The notes under the pieces were generated by a model. That model had not been told where the DNA came from. It saw only the letters and a list, made by a program, of their open reading frames with translations, and searched no databases. From contig CANQHS010000043.1 in assembly GCA_947623795.1 (NCBI GenBank), positions 1-7,164 on the forward strand: 7,164 bases of DNA, read 5' to 3'. Source of the DNA: an uncultured Clostridia bacterium. GTDB lineage: Bacteria > Bacillota > Clostridia > Christensenellales > UBA1242. The translations under genes were made by a program, and so were the position numbers. This document shows positions 1 through 5,682 of this stretch, in pieces; position 1 is the stretch's first letter; the number at the start of each line of letters is the position of its first letter.

Positions 1-171
1 ATTGTCCAAGAAAACGAAAATGGTGAGCGGACAGGAACAATTGAAACGATTGAAAACAACAGCGAGCTTATCGCGCCGAAAGCAGGAGATCACATTGAGG
101 TAGGCGATGCACTGACTTTCGTTGATAAAATCTATAGCAAATTTATTTGCATTTTCCTTATTTTGTGGTAA
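1..171 (+). CDS. C-terminal fragment of an unidentified protein (5' end outside window)
   Basis: Frame 1 is open from the window edge to a TAA at 169-171, giving 56 residues that start IVQENENGER. No start codon is visible, so this is the end of a gene that begins upstream. Residues about 22-40 contain SELIAPKAGDHIEVGDALT, a pattern of short beta strands with a G-D-x-I-x-x-G-D-x-L turn. It resembles barrel-sandwich (lipoyl/biotinyl-like) domains and, more loosely, a segment of the RNA polymerase beta-prime subunit near its GD..G..LTEG motif. After this the sequence becomes hydrophobic and unrelated (KFICIFLILW). The first 120 bases are about 46% GC by hand count and then drop sharply. The last 25 bases also hold the promoter of the next gene. 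The product cannot be named, and a remnant or chimeric contig end is possible. Confidence 0.45.
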   Translation: MVQENENGERTGTIETIENNSELIAPKAGDHIEVGDALTFVDKIYSKFICIFLILW

Positions 172-174
172 AAT
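147..174 (+). promoter_or_regulatory. Sigma-A promoter with extended -10 for the YwaF-like gene
   Basis: TTGCAT (147-152) and TAAAAT (169-174) are separated by 16 nt. TG at 166-167, one base before the hexamer, makes an extended -10. Seven bases downstream of the hexamer is position 181, the A of the ATG, so the predicted mRNA would have no 5' leader. The -10 overlaps the TAA of the upstream reading frame. Confidence 0.6.
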
Positions 175-180
175 AATTCC

Positions 181-942
181 ATGTTTGCAGCACCAGGAAC
201 ATATAAACCAGTTGGAATGTTTACAACAACACACATTGTTAGCGTTTGTGTGTGTATTTGTTTAATTGTCCTAGCGGTCGTTTTAACAAGGAAAATGAAA
301 AAAGAAACATATCTAATAATGCTTAGGGTGTTTGCAGTTGTTTTCACTTGCTTGGAACTTTTCAAAATAATATGGTCTCTATCTATGGGACTTAAAAATA
401 TAAATTCGTGGATGCCTTTGTATTTTTGTTCGTTATTTATTTATGCGCTTTGGTTCACATGGTCTAAAAACAAAGAAATTAGAGATTTTGGCTTGTCGTT
501 TATTGCAATGGCAGGAATTATTGCGGGCGGGGTCTTCCTAATTTGCCCATCAACTTCGTTTAACAACTACCCAATTTGGCATTTCCAATGTTTATATAGC
601 ATGATATACCACTCCACATTTGTTTATTCTTCAATAATGATTTTTGTAACAAGAGCAACCGAAATCAACTTTAAATTAGCGATAAAATACATAATTTTCT
701 GCCTTGTGTTTATGGCTTTGGCATTAATCATGAATACAATTTGGAAAGATGCAAACTTAATGTTTTTATCAAGACCAAGCGTTATTCCAATTCCAATTCT
801 TAAAACAATTCACAATTTCTCGCAACTGCTCTACACAATGATAATAATAACCGCGCACCTGTTAATGTCTTTTGTTGCTGGAATCTATTGGCTAATCAAT
901 AAGGCAATAACAAAAAACTCCAACACTAAAAATCAGGCTTAA
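181..942 (+). CDS. YwaF/TMEM164-family integral membrane protein
   Basis: 253 residues with about seven hydrophobic segments (roughly 15-36, 45-69, 76-94, 103-122, 132-157, 164-186, 208-240), so a polytopic inner-membrane protein. Family-like landmarks are: a short N-terminal lead followed by MFTTTH (His18) at the start of TM1; Glu59 in TM2; PLYFCS with Cys83 in TM3; a Gly-rich segment ending in a Pro (111-123) in TM4; His134 and His144 in TM5; and N-x(7)-MFL-x-x-P near 180-200. This matches the pattern I recall for TIGR02206/YwaF and its eukaryotic relative TMEM164, a membrane acyltransferase acting on phospholipids through a conserved Cys. An acyltransferase role here is inference. ATG 181 is preferred because the family has some 10-15 residues before the TM1 His. 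No Shine-Dalgarno precedes it, and the next ATG (217) has only AGGAA 17 nt upstream. It appears to be monocistronic, with its own promoter and terminator. Confidence 0.75.
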   Translation: MFAAPGTYKPVGMFTTTHIVSVCVCICLIVLAVVLTRKMKKETYLIMLRVFAVVFTCLELFKIIWSLSMGLKNINSWMPLYFCSLFIYALWFTWSKNKEIRDFGLSFIAMAGIIAGGVFLICPSTSFNNYPIWHFQCLYSMIYHSTFVYSSIMIFVTRATEINFKLAIKYIIFCLVFMALALIMNTIWKDANLMFLSRPSVIPIPILKTIHNFSQLLYTMIIITAHLLMSFVAGIYWLINKAITKNSNTKNQA

Positions 943-954
943 GCCTGATTTTTT
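928..954 (+). terminator. Rho-independent terminator, perfect palindrome
   Basis: An 11-bp perfect stem (928-938 with 943-953) around a TTAA tetraloop (939-942) is followed by T at 954. The right arm ends in six T (949-954). The TAA stop codon of the YwaF-like gene is in the loop. The preceding A-run gives the mirror-image signal on the minus strand, so it could act both ways. Confidence 0.85.
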
Positions 955-1013
955 GGCAATTAGGACTTCAAAGGCAAAAAATTTGCCCTTAAAAACGATA
1001 TTTTTTAATGAAA

Positions 1014-1040
1014 TTAGCACTCCAACAAAAAGTTTGCTAA
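1014..1040 (+). promoter_or_regulatory. CIRCE-like HrcA operator, right arm degenerate
   Basis: TTAGCACTC (1014-1022), nine bases, then GTTTGCTAA (1032-1040). The CIRCE consensus is TTAGCACTC-N9-GAGTGCTAA. The left arm is exact, the spacer length is exact, and the right arm differs at two of nine positions. It lies 27 bp upstream of the -35 box of the ctsR promoter rather than over its start site. A weaker TTGCCC (983-988) / TTTAAT (1004-1009) pair with a 15-nt spacer could be a second promoter that would place the site at its own +1; that pair is uncertain. HrcA control of this operon is inferred from the site alone. Confidence 0.7.
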
Positions 1041-1056
1041 AAATTTTTAAAAATTT
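1041..1056. repeat. 16-bp A/T palindrome, copy 1
   Basis: AAATTTTTAAAAATTT is a perfect palindrome that begins directly after the CIRCE-like right arm and ends 34 bp before the -10 hexamer (about -62 to -47). An identical copy is at 6472-6487, also 34 bp from a -10 hexamer. The location fits an UP element for RNA polymerase alpha subunits or intrinsically bent DNA. Confidence 0.55.
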
Positions 1057-1067
1057 GTCAAAAATGC

Positions 1068-1096
1068 TTGACATTGGGGAATAATAGGTATAGAAT
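1068..1096 (+). promoter_or_regulatory. Sigma-A promoter of the ctsR-mcsA-mcsB-clpC operon
   Basis: TTGACA (1068-1073), a 17-nt spacer, then TAGAAT (1091-1096). The -35 and spacer are consensus and the -10 differs at one base. The predicted start is near 1103, which places the CtsR box at about +4 to +20. Confidence 0.88.
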
Positions 1097-1105
1097 ATAG
1101 GCGAA

Positions 1106-1122
1106 AGTCAAAGAAAGTCAAA
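1106..1122 (+). promoter_or_regulatory. CtsR operator (heptad direct repeat)
   Basis: AGTCAAA (1106-1112), GAA, AGTCAAA (1116-1122) fits the CtsR consensus RGTCAAA-NAN-RGTCAAA with no mismatch. It lies just downstream of the predicted transcription start of the operon that encodes CtsR, so negative autoregulation with relief on heat or protein stress is expected. GCGA (1101-1104) and TCGC (1124-1127) flank it as a short inverted pair. Confidence 0.93.
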
Positions 1123-1287
1123 CTCGCAAACTGCGTTATTATTGATCCACAAAAAAATTTTGCGGTCATAACCTTAACTTGTTGCTCGTTAACCCCATTT
1201 CGAATTAAGTTTTCATGGGGACCACGTGTGATTATTCATGTTAGAATTTGTGACGTCGTAAAGTTTTCGTAGTGGGCTTAAACATTT

Positions 1288-1292
1288 GGAGG
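1288..1292 (+). promoter_or_regulatory. Shine-Dalgarno that fixes the ctsR start
   Basis: GGAGG followed by six A and ATG 1299. An in-frame GTG at 1272 lies upstream of this site and has none of its own, so the longer frame is not the gene start. Confidence 0.85.
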
Positions 1293-1298
1293 AAAAAA

Positions 1299-1760
1299 AT
1301 GAACAAAACTATAAGTGACATAATTGAAGAATTCATCATTTCAAGTCTTGATGACGATAGTTTTATTGAGTTGTCGCGTAATGATTTAGCCAAATTTTTC
1401 GCCTGCGTTCCTAGCCAAATTAATTATGTGCTTAACACGCGCTTTACAATAAATCGCGGTTTCGTGGTTGAGAGCCAGCGTGGCGGCGGAGGATATATCA
1501 AGGTGACAAAACTTAAAGATGACAATGAAAATTATCTGAAATCTGCCTTGGATAATTGTAGCGAGCCAACGAGTTTGATTCGTGCCAATCAAATTGTTAG
1601 CACTTTAGCTGACAAAAAGATTATAACTAATGATGAATCGGAGATAATCAAGAGTGCAATTAGCGATAAAGCACTAAATAATCCTATAAATATGGAAAAT
1701 ATTTTACGTAGTAACATATTGAAACAGGTTATAATTGAATTGATGAAAAAGGAAAAGTAA
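1299..1760 (+). CDS. ctsR: CtsR, class III heat-shock gene repressor
   Basis: 153 residues, matching the usual length (about 150-155). CtsR is a dimeric cytoplasmic winged helix-turn-helix repressor of clp and related stress genes. The N-terminal DNA-binding domain (about 1-72) begins NKTISDIIE. It carries CVPSQINYVLNTRFT at 36-50 (recognition region) and the glycine-rich wing RGGGGYI at 61-67, described in Bacillus as the heat-sensing and DNA-contacting loop. Arg61 corresponds to the Bacillus Arg62 that McsB phosphorylates. The C-terminal helical dimerisation domain (about 80-150) is more divergent. The start is ATG 1299, with GGAGG six bases upstream. It is the first gene of a four-gene operon and is probably autorepressed through the box at 1106-1122. 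Confidence 0.96.
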   Translation: MNKTISDIIEEFIISSLDDDSFIELSRNDLAKFFACVPSQINYVLNTRFTINRGFVVESQRGGGGYIKVTKLKDDNENYLKSALDNCSEPTSLIRANQIVSTLADKKIITNDESEIIKSAISDKALNNPINMENILRSNILKQVIIELMKKEK

Positions 1761-1782
1761 TTTCATAAAGGAGGTAAAAATT

Positions 1783-2277
1783 ATGAAATGTGATAGATGT
1801 GGAAAACCTAGTGTGTATCACTCAACTTTAATAGTAAATGGAGTGAGCCAAACAACAAATTTGTGCAGAGATTGTGCAATAAAGGAAGGTGTGTTCAACG
1901 CCAGCCCAACAAGCATTTTTGATGAATTGTTTATGCCTTTTGCGGACATTTTGCCATTTGAACAAGTGGAAAATATTGTTTGTCCCGTTTGCAAAACGAG
2001 CCTAAGAGAATTCAAACAGACGCGAAGATTGGGTTGCCCAAATTGCTATGAAGTTTTCAAGGATGAAATCGAAAAAATTGTGAAACGAATTGCTCCATTT
2101 TCAACTCATAAGCAAGAGCCAATCAAGAAATTGAAAACAGCAAAAAAAGTTGAAACGAAACAAGAAAAAATTGATTCATTGCGTCAACAAATGGCCTTGG
2201 CGGTGAAAGAAGAGCGCTATGAAGATGCGGCAAAGCTTAAAAAGCAAATCAAAGCATTGGAGAGTGAAAATGAATAA
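1783..2277 (+). CDS. mcsA: McsA, zinc-binding activator of McsB with UVR domain
   Basis: 164 residues. McsA is a small zinc protein that binds and activates the arginine kinase McsB. Four CxxC pairs are present: Cys3/6, Cys28/31, Cys67/70 and Cys85/88, enough for two zinc sites. A Lys-rich linker (about 108-128) leads to a UVR motif at about 129-160 (IDSLRQQMALAVKEERYEDAAKL core), a helical hairpin used in protein contacts. The start is ATG 1783 with a full AAGGAGGT (1768-1775) seven bases upstream, the strongest ribosome site in the operon. It follows ctsR by 22 nt and its last 8 nt overlap mcsB, implying translational coupling. It is slightly shorter than the Bacillus protein (about 185). 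All zinc ligands are intact, in contrast to its degraded partner McsB. Confidence 0.95.
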   Translation: MKCDRCGKPSVYHSTLIVNGVSQTTNLCRDCAIKEGVFNASPTSIFDELFMPFADILPFEQVENIVCPVCKTSLREFKQTRRLGCPNCYEVFKDEIEKIVKRIAPFSTHKQEPIKKLKTAKKVETKQEKIDSLRQQMALAVKEERYEDAAKLKKQIKALESENE

Positions 2278-3175
2278 TGTAATTTACACAAAAGTGAGCA
2301 TTTTTAGAAATGTGAAGGACTATAAATTTGTTCCAAAACTAGAGGCAAATAAAAAGGAAGAAATTGTTAATAAATTAGTGGAAATTTTAAAAGATTTCAA
2401 TCTAATTGATTTAACAAAGGCGAGCGAACAAATTAAACTTTACATTTCAAGTTTGCAAATCAACACAAAAAATAATCTGGTGTTTTTAAATCAGAAAAAC
2501 AATTTAGCAATAACACTTTTTGATGGCGAGCATATAACAATTACAAGTTTTGCTGAAAATTATGACGAAAAAATCTTTAAAAATGTCAAAGACGTTGCGG
2601 CATTAATATCCAACAAAATTTCACTCTCATTTTCGGATAACTATGGCTTTTTGATGAGCGATTTAACAAAAATTGGCAGTGCGGTTAAAATTGAAAGTGC
2701 CATAGATTTAAACGCAATTAAACAACTTGAAAAAATTGAGCAAGTGAAAAGCAATATTTCAAAATTAGGCTATTCATTGATTGAAACAAAAGATAAAAAC
2801 ATTTTCAAACTATCCACTGTTTGCAATCTTGGATTTAGCGAAAGTGAAGTTATAAGCGAGTTCGAAAAAGTTTTGCGACAACTTGAAGATTTGGAAATTG
2901 AAAGCGCAAAAATGCTCGATGTTGAAAATCATGATGAATATCTTGACCGTGCATTGAGAAGTGTCGCCGTTATGAAATCTTGCCATTTGATGAATTATGA
3001 TGAACTTAAAAATCATCTAACAAATTTGCGTTTGGGCTTAAATTTGGGCTTAATTGATATAAATCCAAGCAAAATAAACGAACTTCAACGCTTAGTTAAA
3101 AATGTGGATTATCTATCAAAAAGCGAACTAATAGATTTGGCAGATAAAGTGAAATCTATTTTAAAAGGAGATTAA
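2270..3175 (+). CDS. mcsB: McsB homologue lacking the arginine-kinase active site (predicted pseudokinase)
   Basis: 301 residues against about 350-363 in Bacillus. Active McsB is a guanidino-kinase-fold enzyme that transfers ATP phosphate to arginine in proteins. Homology is clear from position in the operon and colinear similarity, with the best-kept stretch at about 245-275 (SCHLMNYDEL, then LRLGLNLGL). The active site is gone. The Bacillus SSRIRLARN segment becomes YTKVSIFRN (6-14), losing two ATP-contacting Arg. NEEDHIRIQ becomes FDGEHITIT (84-92), losing a catalytic Glu and an Arg. The signature CPTNVGTGLR becomes DLTKIGSAVK (131-140), with the catalytic Cys now Asp131. The Gly-rich GEGSEA loop is replaced, and the C-terminal Arg-Asp phosphoarginine pocket is missing. 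The frame is intact, so this is not obvious decay. The start is ATG 2270 with GGAGAG five bases upstream; an in-frame ATG at 2219 lies inside mcsA without a ribosome site. It ends one base before clpC. A scaffold or CtsR/ClpC adaptor role is inference. Confidence 0.85.
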   Translation: MNNVIYTKVSIFRNVKDYKFVPKLEANKKEEIVNKLVEILKDFNLIDLTKASEQIKLYISSLQINTKNNLVFLNQKNNLAITLFDGEHITITSFAENYDEKIFKNVKDVAALISNKISLSFSDNYGFLMSDLTKIGSAVKIESAIDLNAIKQLEKIEQVKSNISKLGYSLIETKDKNIFKLSTVCNLGFSESEVISEFEKVLRQLEDLEIESAKMLDVENHDEYLDRALRSVAVMKSCHLMNYDELKNHLTNLRLGLNLGLIDINPSKINELQRLVKNVDYLSKSELIDLADKVKSILKGD

Positions 3176-3176
3176 T

Positions 3177-5648
3177 ATGTACAATTTAACAGATTTGGCA
3201 AACAAGACAATCCAAGTTGCCAGCCAAATTGCATCAAACTATGGTAGCACTGTGGGCACAGAGCATATTTTGTACGCCCTAACTAAGGTCGAAAGTAAAT
3301 CCAAAAAGCTCCTAAAGGCCTATCATGTTGAAAGCGAAATTGTGGAAAATGTGTTGGAAAGCATAAATAACACATCGATACCATCCAATGTTGTTGAGCT
3401 AACTCCACGCGTTAAAGAACTTTTGATGATTGCCCAATCCGTTGCAAAACGCACCCACTCGGCTTACATCTCAACCGAGCATTTGCTAGTTGCACTTTTA
3501 AGCCAAGAAGATAGCTTTGCAATAAATATTTTAGCAAATGCATTAAAAGTCAATGTGTATGAAATGCGAAACAAGGCAATTTCGTTAATTGCTAACAATG
3601 TAAATAATGGCAATGCAAACACCTTCGACACTAGCGGCTTTGTTGAAGTTGGAGCAGCAAAACCATCAAATGGGAGAACTGAAACTTATAGGAGCGAACT
3701 GCCAGAAGAATTGCTAGAAATGGGCAGCGACCTAACTTTGCGTGCAAAAAATGGCAAAATAGACCCAATAATCGGCCGCGATGACGAAATTGAACGCATG
3801 ATTGAAATCTTGTGCCGAAAAACGAAAAACAACCCCGTTCTTATTGGTGAAGCTGGCGTTGGTAAAACCGCAATCGTAGAAGGGCTTGCTAGGCGAATCG
3901 TTTCTGGCGATGTGCCCGCTTTCTTGAAAAATAAAACCATATATAGTCTAGATATTGGCGGACTTATGGCAGGCACAAAATATCGCGGAAGCATGGAAGA
4001 AAAACTCAAAAATGCAATCGAAATGATAACGCAAAACAAAAATATTATTGTGTTTATTGACGAAATCCACACTCTTGCGCAAGTTGGCAGCGAAAAGGGC
4101 GAGGCTAACCCAGCAGATATGTTAAAGCCATATCTCGCGCGTGGCGAAATGCAAACAATTGGTGCAACCACAACAGATGAATATAGGCGCTACATTGAGC
4201 AAGATAAAGCTCTTGAACGTCGTTTTCAACCAATAACTGTTGAGCCACCAACAGTTGAGCAAACAATCGAAATACTAAATGGCTTACGCGATAGTTATGA
4301 GGCGTTCCACAAAGTTAAAATAACCGATGAAGCAATAAAAGCAGCGGCAACTTTGTCAGACAGATACATCCAAGATAGGAGTTTGCCAGATAAGGCAATT
4401 GACCTTATTGATGAAGCATCAAGTCGTGCAAAAGTTAAAAACAACTACGAAAGCACCGAAATTAAAGCGATGCGCGAAAAATTATCTAAGTTAGAAAGCG
4501 AAAAAGAAGACGCAGTAAGCCAAGAGGACTTTGAAAAAGCAGGCAAATTGCGTGATCAAATCACAAAAACAAAGGACGAAATCGAAAGATTGAAATCCGT
4601 GCCGGCCAATTCAAACACTGTTGCCGAAATAACCGAACATGACATTGCCGAAGTAATAAGCAAATGGACAAATATTCCATTAACCAAACTTACTGAAGGC
4701 GAAGCAGAAAAACTCTTGCATCTCGAAAAAACTTTGCAAGAACGCGTTAAAGGACAGGACGAAGCGGTTGAAAAGGTGGCAAAGGCCATAAGGCGAAGTC
4801 GAATCGGCATAAGAGATCCAAAACGCCCAATTGGCAGTTTCTTGTTCCTAGGCCCAACTGGTGTCGGCAAAACCGAACTAAGCAAGGCTCTCGCTGAAGC
4901 ACTGTTTGATGATGAAAACAAAATTATCCGTCTTGACATGAGTGAGTTTATGGAAGCGCACAGCGTTAGCAAACTTATTGGCAGCCCTCCTGGATATGTC
5001 GGCTTTGATGACGGTGGACAATTGACCGAACAAGTTCGCCGCAAACCATATAGCGTTGTGTTGTTCGATGAAATTGAAAAAGCACACCCAGAAGTGTTCA
5101 ATATGCTTCTTCAAATATTGGACGATGGCAGATTGACGGATAGCCACGGCAAGGTTGTAAGTTTCAAAAACACAATCATCATTTTAACATCAAACATTGG
5201 CAGCGACAAATTGAACAAAACAAGCGTTGATTTAGGCTTTAGCGATAGAAAAAATGACGATAAATCCACAATTATGCTAAGCGAACTAAAAAAATATTTC
5301 AAGCCAGAACTCATCAATCGTATTGACAATATTGTTGTGTTCAACAAACTTAGTCAACCAGTGTTAAAAGAAATCGCAAAGAAAATGTTAACCGACCTAA
5401 ACAAAAATTTGAAGCAGAGCGGCGTGGAATTGAAATTCACCACTGCAACATTAAATTATCTTGTTAAAAATGGCACAAATGAAGATTTTGGCGCGCGTCC
5501 GTTAAAGCGACTTATCACCACCAAAATTGAAGATGAACTTGCCGATAAAATGCTAAAAGGCGATGTTAAAGCTGGAGATCAACTCCTAGTTGATTGCAAA
5601 AATGATAAGCTCACTTTCTTAACAAAACAAGGCGAAACTGAAAACTAA
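3177..5648 (+). CDS. clpC: ClpC, AAA+ unfoldase of the ClpCP protease
   Basis: 823 residues (Bacillus 810). ClpC unfolds proteins with ATP and threads them into ClpP. The N-domain (1-145) has two Clp repeats, each with a TEH motif (Glu29, Glu101); the equivalent Bacillus glutamates bind phosphoarginine. AAA module 1 has Walker A GEAGVGKT 224-231, pore loop GTKYRGS, Walker B DE 295-296 and arginine finger in ERRF. A short coiled-coil middle domain holds a UVR-like motif (448-461). AAA module 2 has Walker A GPTGVGKT 559-566, pore loop GYVGF, Walker B DE 631-632, the ClpP-docking tripeptide LGF 686-688, sensor-1 TSN and sensor-2 GARPLKR 772-778. No catalytic residue is missing. The start is ATG 3177, with AGGAG six bases upstream and one base after the mcsB stop. 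It is the last gene of the operon. It is ClpC rather than ClpB because of the short middle domain, the LGF loop and the operon. Confidence 0.98.
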   Translation: MYNLTDLANKTIQVASQIASNYGSTVGTEHILYALTKVESKSKKLLKAYHVESEIVENVLESINNTSIPSNVVELTPRVKELLMIAQSVAKRTHSAYISTEHLLVALLSQEDSFAINILANALKVNVYEMRNKAISLIANNVNNGNANTFDTSGFVEVGAAKPSNGRTETYRSELPEELLEMGSDLTLRAKNGKIDPIIGRDDEIERMIEILCRKTKNNPVLIGEAGVGKTAIVEGLARRIVSGDVPAFLKNKTIYSLDIGGLMAGTKYRGSMEEKLKNAIEMITQNKNIIVFIDEIHTLAQVGSEKGEANPADMLKPYLARGEMQTIGATTTDEYRRYIEQDKALERRFQPITVEPPTVEQTIEILNGLRDSYEAFHKVKITDEAIKAAATLSDRYIQDRSLPDKAIDLIDEASSRAKVKNNYESTEIKAMREKLSKLESEKEDAVSQEDFEKAGKLRDQITKTKDEIERLKSVPANSNTVAEITEHDIAEVISKWTNIPLTKLTEGEAEKLLHLEKTLQERVKGQDEAVEKVAKAIRRSRIGIRDPKRPIGSFLFLGPTGVGKTELSKALAEALFDDENKIIRLDMSEFMEAHSVSKLIGSPPGYVGFDDGGQLTEQVRRKPYSVVLFDEIEKAHPEVFNMLLQILDDGRLTDSHGKVVSFKNTIIILTSNIGSDKLNKTSVDLGFSDRKNDDKSTIMLSELKKYFKPELINRIDNIVVFNKLSQPVLKEIAKKMLTDLNKNLKQSGVELKFTTATLNYLVKNGTNEDFGARPLKRLITTKIEDELADKMLKGDVKAGDQLLVDCKNDKLTFLTKQGETEN

Positions 5649-5652
5649 TAGC

Positions 5653-5682
5653 AAAAAATAGAGCGAATTGCTCTATTTTTTT
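5653..5682. terminator. Bidirectional rho-independent terminator between clpC and the minus-strand ABC-like gene
   Basis: A perfect 12-bp stem (5653-5664 with 5670-5681) with a GAATT loop, flanked by an A-run on the left and seven T (5676-5682) on the right. It ends the operon on the plus strand and the converging gene on the minus strand. The minus-strand TAG stop (5675-5673) lies inside the stem. Confidence 0.9.

Larger units (their letters stand above)
1103..1298 (+). promoter_or_regulatory. Long structured 5' leader of the ctsR operon
   Basis: About 196 nt lie between the predicted start and the ctsR ATG. After the CtsR box three hairpins can be drawn in sequence: 1139-1171 (TTAT-GA-CC-CAAAA arm against TTTTG-GGTCATAA, with two single-base bulges and one mismatch), 1174-1192 (TTAAC/GTTAA, 9-nt loop) and 1193-1220 (CCCCAT/ATGGGG, 16-nt loop). 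No U-run follows any of them, so they do not look like an attenuator. Two tiny reading frames (ATG 1215, 9 codons; ATG 1238, 7 codons) have no ribosome site. I recognise no known riboswitch or T-box. Confidence 0.4.

Noticed and set aside
971..990. Small hairpin GGCAAA/TTTGCC as a second terminator
   Set aside because: It has a three-base loop, a short AT-rich stem and no T-run after it; the terminator at 928-954 already suffices.
1215..1261. Upstream peptides in the ctsR leader (ATG 1215 and ATG 1238)
   Set aside because: They have only nine and seven codons, no ribosome site and no regulatory codon run.
1272..1298. GTG start giving a nine-residue N-terminal extension of CtsR
   Set aside because: It has no ribosome site, and the strong GGAGG lies inside the extension, six bases before ATG 1299. 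The 153-residue product matches the family length and N-terminus.
2219..2269. Longer McsB start at ATG 2219
   Set aside because: It lies inside the mcsA UVR region in another frame with no ribosome site, whereas ATG 2270 has GGAGAG and the usual short overlap.
3026..3050. Tandem TTTGGGCTTAA repeat
   Set aside because: It encodes the conserved McsB LRLGLNLGL segment, where the family itself repeats Leu-Gly, so protein sequence explains it.
3686..5347. Several open frames of 78-181 codons antisense to clpC
   Set aside because: They mirror the clpC coding pattern, lack ribosome sites and recognisable domains, and clpC is certain in this region.
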